Source of the DNA: an uncultured Fenollaria sp.
Lineage (GTDB): Bacteria; Bacillota; Clostridia; Tissierellales; Peptoniphilaceae
Reading direction: 5' to 3'
DNA length: 12,900 nucleotides
NCBI RefSeq assembly: GCF_934202865.1
Contig: NZ_CAKPYL010000044.1
Span: 1-12,900, forward strand
In this document: positions 1 through 8,631 of the stretch, piece by piece
How the letters are laid out: every line of letters starts with the position of its first letter
Position numbering within the stretch: the first letter of the stretch is position 1
Notes under the pieces: model-generated
Seen by the model: the letters and a program-made list of their open reading frames with translations, nothing else
Told to the model about the DNA's origin: nothing
Databases searched by the model: none
Program-made: the position numbers and the translations under genes

Positions 1-98
1 ATACTCAAAAAATTATTTGAGTACTATTATTATATACCTACATAAAGTAAATTGCAATGATTTTAAATCAAATAATATACATTTTACAAAATACACAC
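1..98. other. AT-rich intergenic segment with a small inverted repeat
   Basis: This segment lies beyond the tuf terminator and no convincing reading frame is visible. An 8-bp inverted repeat (TACTCAAA at 2-9, TTTGAGTA at 16-23, 6-nt loop) sits at the window edge. It is not followed by a clear T-run on the plus strand, and the minus-strand continuation is cut off. It may be part of a second terminator or simply AT-rich noise. Confidence 0.35.
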
Positions 99-126
99 AA
101 AAAAAGAGAGCCTTTCAGCTCTCTTT
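99..126 (-). terminator. Intrinsic terminator at the end of the operon
   Basis: A perfect 9-bp stem is formed by AAAGAGAGC (103-111) and GCTCTCTTT (118-126) with a 6-nt loop. On the minus strand the stem is followed directly by a run of seven T residues, four of them beyond the paired arm. It lies about 30 bp after the tuf stop codon, as expected for Rho-independent termination of the whole operon. The A/T flanks are fairly symmetric, so it could also stop transcripts arriving from the opposite direction. Confidence 0.88.
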
Positions 127-154
127 AAAATCTATATAACTATATTAATCGAAA

Positions 155-1348
155 TTATTCGATAATTTCAGTTACAACTCCGGCTCCTACTGTTCTACCG
201 CCTTCTCTGATAGCGAACTTAAGTCCTTTTTCTATAGCGATAGGTGTGATAAGTTCGATGTTGAATCTAGCGTTATCACCAGGCATTACCATTTCTACTC
301 CTTCTTCTAGTGTGATGTTACCTGTAACGTCTGTAGTTCTGAAGTAGAATTGTGGTCTGTAACCGTTGAAGAATGGAGTATGACGTCCACCTTCTTCTTT
401 TGTTAATACGTATACTTCTGATTTAAATTTAGTGTGTGGTTTGATTGTCTTAGGTGCAGCAAGTACTTGACCTCTTTCGATTTCATTTCTTTGAACACCT
501 CTTAGTAATAGACCGATGTTATCTCCTGCTTCTGCTACGTCTAGTAATTTGTGGAACATTTCAACGCCTGTTACTACTACGTCTCTTACTTCATCTGTTA
601 AACCAACTAGTTCAACTGTATCTCCAACTTTAACTAGTCCTCTTTCTACTCTACCTGTAGCAACTGTACCTCTACCAGTGATTGAGAAGATGTCTTCTAC
701 TGGCATTAGGAATGGTTGGTCTGTAGCTCTTTCTGGTTGAGGGATGTATGCGTCAACTTCTTCCATAAGTTTGATGATCTTGTCTCCCCATTCTCCGTCT
801 GGATCTTCTAGAGCTTTAAGTGCTGAACCTACAACGATAGGTGTGTTGTCTCCGTCGAAGTCATATTCGCTAAGTAGTTCTCTAACTTCCATTTCAACTA
901 ATTCGATTAGTTCTGGATCATCTACTTGGTCTTCTTTGTTTAGGAATACTGCTATCTTAGGAACGCCAACTTGTCTAGCAAGTAGGATATGTTCTCTTGT
1001 TTGAGGCATTGGACCGTCTGCAGCAGATACTACTAGGATAGCGCCGTCCATTTGAGCAGCACCTGTGATCATGTTCTTAACGTAGTCGGCGTGGCCTGGG
1101 CAGTCAACGTGTGCGTAGTGTCTGTTTGGAGTTTCGTATTCAACGTGTGAAGTACTGATTGTTATACCTCTAGCTCTTTCTTCTGGAGCTTTATCGATGT
1201 TTGCGTAGTCTACGAATTCACCGCTACCGTATCTTTTGTTTAGTACTAATGTTATAGCTGCTGTTAATGTTGTTTTACCATGGTCAACGTGACCGATTGT
1301 ACCAATGTTAACATGTGGTTTTGTTCTTTCAAATTTTTGTTTAGCCAT
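155..1348 (-). CDS. tuf: Elongation factor Tu
   Basis: EF-Tu is the cytoplasmic GTPase that delivers aminoacyl-tRNA to the ribosomal A site. The 397-residue product has the normal full length. The G domain shows GHVDHGKT (19-26), switch-I RGITI (60-64), DCPGH (82-86), NKED (137-140) and SALK (175-178). The beta-barrel domains 2 and 3 follow and end in [10 protein letters not shown]. The start is ATG at 1348, preceded by a textbook AGGAGGT at 1354-1360 with 5-nt spacing. The gene begins 19 bp after the fusA stop and has no room for a promoter of its own, so it is the last gene of the operon, followed by a strong terminator. Only one tuf copy is visible here; a second elsewhere in the genome cannot be excluded. 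Confidence 0.98.
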   Translation of the reverse strand: MAKQKFERTKPHVNIGTIGHVDHGKTTLTAAITLVLNKRYGSGEFVDYANIDKAPEERARGITISTSHVEYETPNRHYAHVDCPGHADYVKNMITGAAQMDGAILVVSAADGPMPQTREHILLARQVGVPKIAVFLNKEDQVDDPELIELVEMEVRELLSEYDFDGDNTPIVVGSALKALEDPDGEWGDKIIKLMEEVDAYIPQPERATDQPFLMPVEDIFSITGRGTVATGRVERGLVKVGDTVELVGLTDEVRDVVVTGVEMFHKLLDVAEAGDNIGLLLRGVQRNEIERGQVLAAPKTIKPHTKFKSEVYVLTKEEGGRHTPFFNGYRPQFYFRTTDVTGNITLEEGVEMVMPGDNARFNIELITPIAIEKGLKFAIREGGRTVGAGVVTEIIE

Positions 1349-1367
1349 TTTTTACCTCCTATAAAAA

Positions 1368-3434
1368 TTATTTATTACCAATGACTTTATCTAATATACT
1401 GTTTGGAACTGGATCGTAGTGATCGAATTGCATTGAGTGGTTAGCTCTACCTTGTGTATTACTTCTTAGGCTTGTTGCATATCCAAACATTTCTGAAAGC
1501 GGTACGAATGCTTTAACGTGTTGAGCTCCGTTATCAAGTTCCATACCTTCTATTCTACCTCTTCTTGAATTTAAGTCTCCGATTACGTCTCCCATGTATT
1601 CTTCTGGTGTAGTAACTTCAACTTTCATCATAGGTTCAAGTAGTGTAGGTGTTGCTTTCTTAAGTGCATCTTTAATTGCCATAGAACCGGCAATCTTAAA
1701 TGCCATTTCTGATGAGTCGACTTCGTGGTATGAACCATCGTATAGTGTAACTTTTACGTCAAGTACTGGGTATCCAGCGATAACACCTGATTGAAGTGCT
1801 TCTTGTATACCTTGGTCAACTGGTCCGATGTATTCTTTTGGAATAGCTCCACCAACGATTGCGTTAACAAATTCGTAACCTTTTCCTGCTGGTAGAGGTT
1901 CGATTTTGATTCTTGCGTGACCATATTGTCCACGACCACCTGATTGTTTAACGTATTTACCTTCGCCTTCTGCAGCTGACTTGATTGATTCTTTGTATGC
2001 AACTTGTGGATTACCAACGTTTGCTTCTACTTTGAACTCTCTTAAAAGTCTGTCTACAATGATTTCTAGGTGTAGTTCACCCATACCTGATATGATTGTT
2101 TGACCTGTTTCCTCATCTGTATATGTTCTAAATGTTGGGTCTTCTTCAGCAAGCTTAAGTAATGCTTGTGTCATCTTATCTTGTGAAGCTTTTGTCTTTG
2201 GTTCTATCGCTACTGAAATTACTGGATCTGGGAATTCCATGTTTTCTAGTATGATTGGCTTGTCTTCAGCACATAGTGTGTCACCAGTACCTGTAAGCTT
2301 CAAGCCTACTATAGCAACGATGGATCCTGCGTATGCTTCTTCGATTTCTTCTCTCTTATCAGCGTGCATTAATACGATACGTCCGATTCTTTCTCTCTTA
2401 CCCTTTGATGAGTTGAATACGTAAGAACCGCTCTTTAGAACGCCCGAGTAGATTCTTGCATAAGCAAGCTTACCTACGAATGGGTCTGTAACGATCTTGA
2501 ATGCTAATGCTGCTAGTGGAGCATCATCTGCCGCTTGTCTTTCAACTATCTCGCCATCTCTATCTGTACCAGTAACTGCTGGTATATCGATAGGTGATGG
2601 TAGATAATCAACTATAGCGTCTAGAAGGAATTGTACACCTTTGTTCTTGTATGCACTACCGCATAGAACTGGTGTTACTTGGTTTGCAACGCATTCTCTT
2701 CTTAATACTTTTTTAATTAAATCGTTAGGAACTTCTTCACCACCTAGGTATAGTTCCATAACTTCTTCGTCGAAATCAGCGATTTCTTCGATCATTTCTT
2801 CTCTATATTTTTGAGCTGTTTCTACTAGATCTTCTGGAATATCTGATTCTTGAATGATAGTTCCTAGATCATCTTCGTATAATTCAGCCTTCATTGCGAT
2901 TAAGTCTATGATACCTCTAAATGTATCTTCTTTACCTATTGGTAATTGAACAGCTATTGGATGAGCGTTTAATCTTTCTCTCATCATCTTTAGTGTTCTG
3001 TCAAAGTTTGCACCTACGACGTCCATTTTATTAACAAATGCAAGCCTAGGTACACCGTATTTGTCTGCTTGACGCCATACAGTCTCGCTTTGAGGTTCAA
3101 CTCCCCCTTTAGCGTCGTATAAAGCAACCGCACCGTCTAGAACTCTTAGGGAACGTTCAACTTCAACTGTAAAGTCAACGTGGCCCGGTGTATCTATGAT
3201 GTTGATTCTATGGTTTTTCCAGTAACATGTTGTTGCTGCTGAACCGATAGTGATACCTCTTTCTTGCTCTTGCACCATGAAGTCCATGGTAGCAGCACCT
3301 TCGTGAGTTTCTCCTATCTTATGAATCTTACCTGTATAATAAAGAATTCTTTCTGTTGTGGTTGTTTTACCTGCGTCAATGTGCGCCATAATACCGATGT
3401 TTCTGACATCTTTTAGTGCAATTTCTCTTGGCAC
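1368..3434 (-). CDS. fusA: Elongation factor G
   Basis: EF-G is the GTPase that drives tRNA-mRNA translocation and, with RRF, ribosome recycling. The 688-residue product has the standard length for bacterial EF-G. The G domain has AHIDAGKTT (17-25), RGITI (59-63), DTPGH (81-85), NKMD (135-138) and SAYKN (260-264). Domains II to V follow, including the conserved [10 protein letters not shown] segment and, near the C-terminus, [16 protein letters not shown]. The start codon is GTG at 3434, preceded by AAGGGGG at 3442-3448 with 7-nt spacing. The reading [12 protein letters not shown] matches the family N-terminus, so no in-frame ATG is a better choice. The gene lies 18 bp after rpsG and 19 bp before tuf, which suggests co-transcription and close translational linkage. 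The stop is TAA. Confidence 0.98.
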   Translation of the reverse strand: MPREIALKDVRNIGIMAHIDAGKTTTTERILYYTGKIHKIGETHEGAATMDFMVQEQERGITIGSAATTCYWKNHRINIIDTPGHVDFTVEVERSLRVLDGAVALYDAKGGVEPQSETVWRQADKYGVPRLAFVNKMDVVGANFDRTLKMMRERLNAHPIAVQLPIGKEDTFRGIIDLIAMKAELYEDDLGTIIQESDIPEDLVETAQKYREEMIEEIADFDEEVMELYLGGEEVPNDLIKKVLRRECVANQVTPVLCGSAYKNKGVQFLLDAIVDYLPSPIDIPAVTGTDRDGEIVERQAADDAPLAALAFKIVTDPFVGKLAYARIYSGVLKSGSYVFNSSKGKRERIGRIVLMHADKREEIEEAYAGSIVAIVGLKLTGTGDTLCAEDKPIILENMEFPDPVISVAIEPKTKASQDKMTQALLKLAEEDPTFRTYTDEETGQTIISGMGELHLEIIVDRLLREFKVEANVGNPQVAYKESIKSAAEGEGKYVKQSGGRGQYGHARIKIEPLPAGKGYEFVNAIVGGAIPKEYIGPVDQGIQEALQSGVIAGYPVLDVKVTLYDGSYHEVDSSEMAFKIAGSMAIKDALKKATPTLLEPMMKVEVTTPEEYMGDVIGDLNSRRGRIEGMELDNGAQHVKAFVPLSEMFGYATSLRSNTQGRANHSMQFDHYDPVPNSILDKVIGNK

Positions 3435-3441
3435 AAGTTTT

Positions 3442-3448
3442 CCCCCTT
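3442..3448 (-). promoter_or_regulatory. fusA Shine-Dalgarno supporting a GTG start
   Basis: AAGGGGG on the minus strand lies 7 nt upstream of the GTG at 3434. It fixes the fusA start at a non-ATG codon and occupies most of the 18-bp rpsG-fusA gap. Confidence 0.8.
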
Positions 3449-3452
3449 ATTA

Positions 3453-3923
3453 TTAATATCTATAATGTGCAAATGCTTTATTTGCTTCAGCCATTCTGTG
3501 AACTTCTTCTCTCTTCTTAACAGAAGCTCCTTGACCGTTGGCTGCGTCCATCAACTCTTTTGCTAATCTTTCAGTCATTGTCTTTTCTCCTCTTGCTCTG
3601 GAGTATTGTACAAGCCATCTTATTGCTAGAGTTTGTCTTCTTTCAGGTCTTACTTCCAATGGAACTTGGTAGTTGGCACCACCAATACGTCTTGCCTTAA
3701 CTTCTAGTACTGGCATGATGTTATTCATAGCCTTGTAGAAGTGTTCAAGAGCGTCTTCACCTGTCTTTTCTGCAACTATATCAAATGCCCCGTAAACTAT
3801 GCTTTGAGCTAAGCCTTTTTTGCCGTCTAGCATGATTGCGTTTATAAGTTTTGTAACTACAACATCATTGTATCTTGCGTCAGGCATTACTTCACGTTTA
3901 GGCACGTGTCCTTTTCTTGGCAC
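3453..3923 (-). CDS. rpsG: 30S ribosomal protein S7
   Basis: S7 is a primary assembly protein of the 30S head. It nucleates folding of the 3' major domain of 16S rRNA and contacts E-site tRNA. The 156-residue product is the usual bacterial length. It starts [12 protein letters not shown] and carries family segments such as [22 protein letters not shown] text (here [17 protein letters not shown]), ALRWLV-like AIRWLV, and the C-terminal [20 protein letters not shown]. The start codon is GTG at 3923, with CCCTCCT (AGGAGGG on the sense strand) at 3932-3938 and 8-nt spacing. It is preceded by an unusually long 125-bp gap after rpsL. In E. coli S7 represses this operon by binding the S12-S7 intercistronic RNA; whether that happens here is inference. 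Confidence 0.97.
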   Translation of the reverse strand: MPRKGHVPKREVMPDARYNDVVVTKLINAIMLDGKKGLAQSIVYGAFDIVAEKTGEDALEHFYKAMNNIMPVLEVKARRIGGANYQVPLEVRPERRQTLAIRWLVQYSRARGEKTMTERLAKELMDAANGQGASVKKREEVHRMAEANKAFAHYRY

Positions 3924-4048
3924 TTTTTCTTCCCTCCTTAACTATCTTAGTAGATTCATTGGTACTCGGCAAATCTCTAAAAGCCGTCTAGCGCCAAAAT
4001 GCTCTTCATCTATTTAATGCTTTGCATTTCAACGACTAAAAATGTTTT
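3924..4048 (-). promoter_or_regulatory. Structured rpsL-rpsG intercistronic region
   Basis: This 125-bp gap is several times longer than the other gaps in the translation unit (18-24 bp), and I see no promoter in it. Seen in sequence, in RNA sense: a small AATGC/GCATT hairpin (4016-4028), a CGGC/GCCG pairing (3967-3986), and a longer hairpin pairing 3972-3982 with 3945-3956 (11 bp with one bulged A, 15-nt loop) that ends a few bases before the rpsG Shine-Dalgarno. The last two overlap and cannot both form. This is a plausible place for S7 translational feedback, as known from E. coli, but no direct similarity to the E. coli S7 site was recognised. Confidence 0.45.
3932..3938 (-). promoter_or_regulatory. 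rpsG Shine-Dalgarno supporting a GTG start
   Basis: AGGAGGG on the minus strand lies 8 nt before the GTG at 3923. It is a strong site, it decides the non-ATG start, and it lies just downstream of a predicted hairpin in the rpsL-rpsG gap. Confidence 0.82.
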
Positions 4049-4471
4049 TTACTTCTTTTCTTCTTTAGGTTTCTTAGAACCGTATTTAGACCTACTTTGT
4101 CTTCTGTTTTCAACTCCGGCTGTATCTAGTGTACCTCTAATTATGTGGTAACGTACGCCGGGAAGGTCTCTTACTCTTCCACCTCTTATAAGAACAACAC
4201 TGTGTTCTTGTAAGTTGTGACCAATTCCTGGGATGTAAGCTGAAACTTCATATCCATTAACTAGTCTAACTTTAGCAACTTTTCTTAGGGCAGAGTTTGG
4301 CTTCTTAGGTGTAACTGTCTTTACAGCAACACATACTCCTCTTTTTTGTGGAGCGTTTACTAAAGATTGTCTCTTCTTAAGTGAGTTATAAGTTGTATCT
4401 AAAGCTGGTGATTTAGATTTGTAAACTACTTTTGATCTTCCTTTTTTGATCAATTGATTAATCGTTGGCAT
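4049..4471 (-). CDS. rpsL: 30S ribosomal protein S12
   Basis: S12 sits at the 30S decoding centre, controls accuracy, and is the classic streptomycin-resistance locus. The 140-residue product starts [12 protein letters not shown] and has the extra N-terminal segment typical of Firmicutes S12 before PQKRGVC. It contains [10 protein letters not shown] (55-64), [22 protein letters not shown] (84-105) and a lysine-rich C-terminus. ATG at 4471 is chosen over an adjacent TTG at 4474 because the family begins MPTINQ and the Shine-Dalgarno AGGAGGT (4478-4484) is then 6 nt away. K57 corresponds to the streptomycin-site lysine 42/43. The second site, lysine 87/88, is arginine here (R101). The usual CTRV after RGV reads CVAV. 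The gene lies 24 bp after rplGB. Confidence 0.97.
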   Translation of the reverse strand: MPTINQLIKKGRSKVVYKSKSPALDTTYNSLKKRQSLVNAPQKRGVCVAVKTVTPKKPNSALRKVAKVRLVNGYEVSAYIPGIGHNLQEHSVVLIRGGRVRDLPGVRYHIIRGTLDTAGVENRRQSRSKYGSKKPKEEKK

Positions 4472-4477
4472 CAAAGC

Positions 4478-4484
4478 ACCTCCT
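4478..4484 (-). promoter_or_regulatory. rpsL Shine-Dalgarno
   Basis: AGGAGGT on the minus strand lies 6 nt before the ATG at 4471 but only 3 nt before the in-frame TTG at 4474. It therefore favours the ATG start. Confidence 0.8.
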
Positions 4485-4495
4485 TACATAAAAAT

Positions 4496-4738
4496 TTATT
4501 TTAATAAAGCAGCGGCAGCTGCGTTTATTTCAATACCACAGAGTTTTCCTAGCTCTTCTTTTGTGTTTATATAAACAACATCAACAGATTTTTTACTTGC
4601 CTCTTCTTCGATAAGCGTCTTTATGTCCTTATCTGCATCAAGAGCGATAAAAACCTGACTGAAGAGATCGGATTTTAGCCCCCTTGTTACCTGTTTAAAG
4701 CCTACTACACAATTCGGCCCCAAGGTGTCGGTATCCAT
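4496..4738 (-). CDS. rplGB: L7Ae/YbxF-family ribosomal protein, k-turn-binding homologue
   Basis: This is an 80-residue member of the L7Ae/L30e/S12e superfamily, the small RNA-binding proteins that recognise kink-turns. Bacillus YbxF is the closest named relative. The sequence shows VVGFKQVTRGLKS (11-23), a hydrophobic strand VFIALDADK (29-37), VDVVYINTKEELGKLCGIE (52-70) and an Ala-rich end (NAAAAALLK). This matches the family pattern of a T-K-x-x-LGKxCGI turn followed by an Ala-rich helix. ATG at 4738 is chosen because AGGAGG lies at 4746-4751 with 7-nt spacing. The frame stays open further upstream, but that extension runs into a promoter and terminator and has no such site. The position between rpoC and rpsL is the usual one in Firmicutes. 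The exact role, ribosomal or regulatory, cannot be read from the sequence. Confidence 0.9.
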   Translation of the reverse strand: MDTDTLGPNCVVGFKQVTRGLKSDLFSQVFIALDADKDIKTLIEEEASKKSVDVVYINTKEELGKLCGIEINAAAAALLK

Positions 4739-4745
4739 TAAGCAT

Positions 4746-4751
4746 CCTCCT
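4746..4751 (-). promoter_or_regulatory. rplGB Shine-Dalgarno deciding the start
   Basis: AGGAGG on the minus strand lies 7 nt upstream of the ATG at 4738. It rules out the longer upstream frame, which would place the coding sequence across the promoter and hairpin at 4791-4856. Confidence 0.85.
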
Positions 4752-4766
4752 TTAGCTCTATTAATA

Positions 4767-4782
4767 GCGTGAACTTTCACAC
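4767..4782 (-). other. Small hairpin in the rplGB 5' leader
   Basis: In RNA sense GUGUGA and UCACGC can pair (6 bp, one G-U) around an AAGU loop. This places a compact hairpin within the first few bases of a transcript starting from the promoter at 4791-4819. It could stabilise the 5' end or be a regulatory site, and no kink-turn was recognised in it. Confidence 0.35.
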
Positions 4783-4790
4783 ATAAGAGA

Positions 4791-4819
4791 ATTGTACCAC
4801 GCATTATGGAAAAAGTCAA
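4791..4819 (-). promoter_or_regulatory. Promoter for rplGB-rpsL-rpsG-fusA-tuf
   Basis: On the minus strand there is a -35 TTGACT (4814-4819), a spacer of exactly 17 bp, and a -10 TACAAT (4791-4796) preceded by TGG, which gives an extended -10. This is one mismatch per hexamer from the vegetative sigma-A consensus. Transcription should start near 4784, giving a leader of about 45 nt. The -35 box is formed by the 3' arm of the upstream terminator hairpin. Confidence 0.82.
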
Positions 4820-4856
4820 GATATTTTTAGTTAAATTTAGGTAAAATATCTTGACT
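4810..4856 (-). terminator. Intrinsic terminator-like hairpin after rpoC
   Basis: A perfect 14-bp inverted repeat (4814-4827 with 4843-4856, 15-nt loop) is followed on the minus strand by a T-run (4810-4813, extended by the last stem base). It lies 34 bp after the rpoC stop. The stem is AT-rich, so termination may be partial and act as an attenuator, setting a lower or different rate for the downstream genes. The alternative is an RNase processing site. Confidence 0.75.
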
Positions 4857-4890
4857 GTCTCCACTTATATTTATTTTTTAAATATACTAA

Positions 4891-7800
4891 TTATTTAGAA
4901 GACTTTCTTTCTTTTTCTTCATTAAGTAGGTCTTTGATAATCTTATCTAGTTCGATAGCGTCTTGATTATCTTTTACCTCTTCATTTTCTTTTTTATCTT
5001 CTTCTTTCTTAGTCTTCTTTTCTTTTTCATCTTCATCAAAGTCTTTGAATAGATTTGTGTCGTCTATCTCTCTCTTCTTTCTCTTTTGTTCTTCTTCTAA
5101 TTGTTTCTTTAAAACTGTTTCGTCTTCTTTAACTTTGATGTTTCTATACTTAAGCATGCCTGTACCTGCTGGTATGATCTTACCAATGATAACGTTTTCC
5201 TTAAGTCCTACTAACTCATCCTTCTTACCTCTGATGGCTGCTTCTGTTAATACTCTTGTTGTTTCTTGGAATGAAGCTGCTGATAAGAATGAATCTGTTG
5301 CTAGTGACGACTTGGATATACCAAGTAGTATTCTCTTTCCTTCTGCTGGTACTTTGCCTTCTTCTTTAAGTTTTTTGTTTTCATGAATGAAGTCGTATAT
5401 ATTTACAAGTGCTCCTGGTAAGAATGAAGAATCGTTTTGTGCTTCTATCCTTACTTTCTTAAGCATTTGTTTACAGATGATTTCAATGTGCTTGTCATTG
5501 ATATCGATACCTGTCATTCTATATACTCTTTGTACTTCTTTTATTATATAGTCTTCAACGCCTTCTACGCCAAGAACCTTCATGATTTCTTGAGGTGATG
5601 CGTTACCTTCTGTGATTTCTTTACCTTTTTCGATGTAGTCGCCTTCATGAACTTTAAGTCTTGCCGCATAATTTACCGGGTGATCAACTGCAATGCCTTC
5701 TTTGTCATCAGTAATAACTATGACTCTTTGTTGTGGATCGTCTTCATTGATTGATACAGTACCTGAAATTTGGGCAATTTGTGCTTGTCCTTTTGGCTTT
5801 CTAGCTTCGAAAAGTTCTTCAACTCTTGGAAGACCTTGAGTGATATCGTCTGCGTTGGCTACCCCACCTGAGTGGAAGTTTCTCATTGTAAGCTGTGTAC
5901 CTGGCTCACCTATTGATTGAGCGGCGATGATACCAACTGATTCACCAATGTTAACGATATTGCCTGTTGCCAAGTTTCTTCCGTAGCACTTAGCACAAAC
6001 GCCGTGCTTAGTTTGACAAGTAAGAACGCTTCTTACCTTAACTTCTTCTATGCCTATCTCTTGAATGAAGTGAGCTGTCTTTTCATCTATTAGTTCGTCC
6101 TTCTTTACGATGATAGAACCATCTTTAGGATTTACTATGTCTTCAAAAGCATATCTGCCGATAAGTCTTTCTTCTAGCTCTTCAAGAATTTCTTTGCCAT
6201 CTCTTATAGTTCTAACAGTATGTCCTTCATCGCTATGGCAATCGTCTTCTGTTACGATAACGTCTTGAGATACGTCAACTAATCTTCTTGTTAGGTAACC
6301 AGAGTCCGCTGTCTTCAAGGCGATGTCTGATAGACCCTTTCTAGAACCGTGTGATGATAGGAAGAACTCTAGTACTGATAGTCCCTCTCTAAAGTTTGAC
6401 TTGATAGGGATTTCTACTGTCTTACCAGTTGATGATGCCATCAGACCACGCATACCGCCTAATTGACGGATTTGGTTCTTACTACCTCTGGCTCCTGAGT
6501 CCGCCATGATGAAGATGTTGTTTAATGGATCAAGTGACTTCATAAGCGCTTCAGTAACTTCATCAGTGATGCCGTTCCAAATATTGATAACGCCTTCGTA
6601 TCTTTCTTCTTCAGTCATGAAACCGTCTCTGTAAGCTCTTTCGTACTTTTCTACTTCCTTTTGTGCCTTTTCTATAAGTTCAGTCTTTTCATCAGGAACT
6701 ACAACGTCCGCCATAGATATAGATACTGCTGAAAGTGTTGAGTGCTTATAACCAGTTGATTTGATGTGGTCTAGTAGCTTACTAGTAACGATATTGCCAT
6801 GCTTTTGATAGCACTTATCAAGTATAGTTCCTAAAGTCTTCTTTGATACAACTCTATCTATTTCTAGTGAATATGGATCTTCGTCTCTATCTACAAAACC
6901 AAGGTCTTGGGGTATCTTCTTGTTAAGAATGAATCTACCAACAGTTGATTCAACAAGTTTACCTCTGTCGTCTTCATCAAGTTTTACTCTAACCTTAACT
7001 TTTGCGTGTAGGTCAATAAGTCCTAGTTGATAAGCCTTTATCATCTCGTCATAATCTTCGAAGATGTGGCCTGAGCCCTTACTTCCTTCTATGTCAAGTG
7101 TCATGTAATAGCAGCCTAGTACCATGTCTTGTGATGGTATTGAAATTGGTTTACCATCCTTTGGTGCCAAGATATTGTTAATTGAAAGCATTAATAATCT
7201 TGCTTCAGCTTGTGCTTCTATTGACAATGGTAGATGCACAGCCATTTGGTCACCGTCGAAGTCCGCGTTATATGCTGAACATACTAATGGATGTAATTTT
7301 ATTGCCTTACCTTCAACTAAAACTGGTTCAAAGGCTTGAATACCAAGTCTGTGAAGAGTCGGTGCTCTGTTTAATAGTACTGGGTGATCCTTGATAACGT
7401 ATTCAAGTACGTCCCAAATATCTGATTTAGCTCTCTCAACCATTCTCTTAGCGCTCTTAATGTTATGTGCTTTACCTGTTTCAACAAGTCTTCTCATAAC
7501 AAATGGCTTGAATAGTTCTAGTGCCATCATCTTAGGAAGACCGCATTGGTAGAACTTTAGCTTAGGTCCTACAACAATTACAGATCTACCTGAGTAGTCA
7601 ACTCTCTTGCCTAGTAAGTTTTGTCTAAATCTACCTTGTTTACCCTTTATCATATCGGATAGAGACTTAAGTGGTCTGTTTCCAGGGCCAGTTACTGCTC
7701 TTCCGCGTCTGCCGTTATCAATCAGTGCGTCAACTGCTTCTTGAAGCATTCTCTTTTCATTTCTTGTAATGATTTCTGGTGCGTTTAGTTCAAGTAATCT

Positions 7801-8610
7801 TCTAAGTCTGTTGTTTCTGTTGATAACTCTTCTATATAAATCGTTTAAATCGCTTGTCGCAAATCTACCGCCATCTAGTTGAACCATAGGTCTTAAATCT
7901 GGTGGTATAACTGGAAGTGCTTCGATAACCATCCACTCAGGTCTATTGCCTGATTGTCTGAATGATTCAATAGTTTCAAGCTTTCTTAAAACTTTAATCT
8001 TCTTTTGTGTGGATGCTCCTTCAAGCTCTTCTGTTAGTTCTTGTGCTTCTTTATCTAGGTCTATGGCCTTAAGCAGCTCAAGTATAGCTTCTGCGCCCAT
8101 CCTAGCATCGAATGAGCCGTAACCAAACATATCTATAGCTTCTGAATATTCTTGTTCATTTAAGATTTGTTTATATTTTAAGCCAGTTTTGCCTGGATCC
8201 ATAACTATATATGAAGCAAAGTAAACAACGTGTTCAAGCTCTTTTGGTGAAACGTCAAGTACTATGGCTATCCTTGAAGGTGTTCCTTTAAGGTACCAAA
8301 TGTGTGTACATGGACTAGCTAATTCAATGTGGCCCATCCTTTCGCGTCTTACCTTAGCTCTTGTAATTTCAACGCCGCACTTATCGCATATCATGCCTTT
8401 GTATCTAATCTTGTTGTATTTACCGCAGTGACAAGTCCAGTCTTTTACAGGTCCAAATATCTTTTCACAGAACAAGCCTTCTGCTTCTGGCTTTAATGTT
8501 CTGTAATTAATTGTTTCTGGTTTTTTAACTTCTCCCTTAGACCACGCTCTTATGTCTTGGCTTGATGCAAGGCCTATTTGAATACTGTTAAATTTATTTA
8601 ATTCGAACAA
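4891..8610 (-). CDS. rpoC: DNA-directed RNA polymerase subunit beta-prime
   Basis: This is the largest catalytic subunit of RNA polymerase. The 1239-residue product shows the N-terminal zinc site (C60, C62, C75, C78), the [15 protein letters not shown] segment, and the catalytic NADFDGDQ (448-455, with D450, D452 and D454 binding magnesium). It also has the bridge-helix/trigger-loop region ([19 protein letters not shown], then [26 protein letters not shown]) and the second zinc site (EDDC, then [12 protein letters not shown]). The conserved core ends near [14 protein letters not shown] charged, lysine/glutamate/aspartate-rich tail of about 79 residues follows, which makes the protein longer than a typical Firmicutes subunit of about 1200. 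The start codon is TTG at 8610, with AGGAGG at 8619-8624. It begins 21 bp after rpoB, so it is co-transcribed with it. Confidence 0.97.
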   Translation of the reverse strand: MFELNKFNSIQIGLASSQDIRAWSKGEVKKPETINYRTLKPEAEGLFCEKIFGPVKDWTCHCGKYNKIRYKGMICDKCGVEITRAKVRRERMGHIELASPCTHIWYLKGTPSRIAIVLDVSPKELEHVVYFASYIVMDPGKTGLKYKQILNEQEYSEAIDMFGYGSFDARMGAEAILELLKAIDLDKEAQELTEELEGASTQKKIKVLRKLETIESFRQSGNRPEWMVIEALPVIPPDLRPMVQLDGGRFATSDLNDLYRRVINRNNRLRRLLELNAPEIITRNEKRMLQEAVDALIDNGRRGRAVTGPGNRPLKSLSDMIKGKQGRFRQNLLGKRVDYSGRSVIVVGPKLKFYQCGLPKMMALELFKPFVMRRLVETGKAHNIKSAKRMVERAKSDIWDVLEYVIKDHPVLLNRAPTLHRLGIQAFEPVLVEGKAIKLHPLVCSAYNADFDGDQMAVHLPLSIEAQAEARLLMLSINNILAPKDGKPISIPSQDMVLGCYYMTLDIEGSKGSGHIFEDYDEMIKAYQLGLIDLHAKVKVRVKLDEDDRGKLVESTVGRFILNKKIPQDLGFVDRDEDPYSLEIDRVVSKKTLGTILDKCYQKHGNIVTSKLLDHIKSTGYKHSTLSAVSISMADVVVPDEKTELIEKAQKEVEKYERAYRDGFMTEEERYEGVINIWNGITDEVTEALMKSLDPLNNIFIMADSGARGSKNQIRQLGGMRGLMASSTGKTVEIPIKSNFREGLSVLEFFLSSHGSRKGLSDIALKTADSGYLTRRLVDVSQDVIVTEDDCHSDEGHTVRTIRDGKEILEELEERLIGRYAFEDIVNPKDGSIIVKKDELIDEKTAHFIQEIGIEEVKVRSVLTCQTKHGVCAKCYGRNLATGNIVNIGESVGIIAAQSIGEPGTQLTMRNFHSGGVANADDITQGLPRVEELFEARKPKGQAQIAQISGTVSINEDDPQQRVIVITDDKEGIAVDHPVNYAARLKVHEGDYIEKGKEITEGNASPQEIMKVLGVEGVEDYIIKEVQRVYRMTGIDINDKHIEIICKQMLKKVRIEAQNDSSFLPGALVNIYDFIHENKKLKEEGKVPAEGKRILLGISKSSLATDSFLSAASFQETTRVLTEAAIRGKKDELVGLKENVIIGKIIPAGTGMLKYRNIKVKEDETVLKKQLEEEQKRKKREIDDTNLFKDFDEDEKEKKTKKEEDKKENEEVKDNQDAIELDKIIKDLLNEEKERKSSK

Positions 8611-8618
8611 ATTACCTT

Positions 8619-8624
8619 CCTCCT
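8619..8624 (-). promoter_or_regulatory. rpoC Shine-Dalgarno supporting a TTG start
   Basis: AGGAGG on the minus strand lies 8 nt before the TTG at 8610. The TTG gives [17 protein letters not shown], which fits the family N-terminus, and no nearby ATG is compatible. Confidence 0.82.
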
Positions 8625-8631
8625 TGTCTTT

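Noticed and set aside
1754..2017. Minus-strand open frame of 87 codons within fusA
   Set aside because: It runs in another frame through conserved EF-G domains, with no Shine-Dalgarno and no recognisable motifs.
3961..3990. Kink-turn in the rpsL-rpsG gap that the L7Ae homologue might bind
   Set aside because: A three-base bulge is present, but the flanking mismatches are A-A and G-G and not tandem G-A/A-G, so the kink-turn consensus is not met.
4739..4864. Longer N-terminus for the L7Ae-like protein
   Set aside because: The extension would translate through the promoter and terminator hairpin, begins without a Shine-Dalgarno, and does not resemble the family. The start at 4738 has a strong site.
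5045..5386. Plus-strand open frame of 113 codons opposite rpoC
   Set aside because: It lies entirely within well-conserved rpoC coding sequence, has no family resemblance, and follows from codon bias in the real gene.
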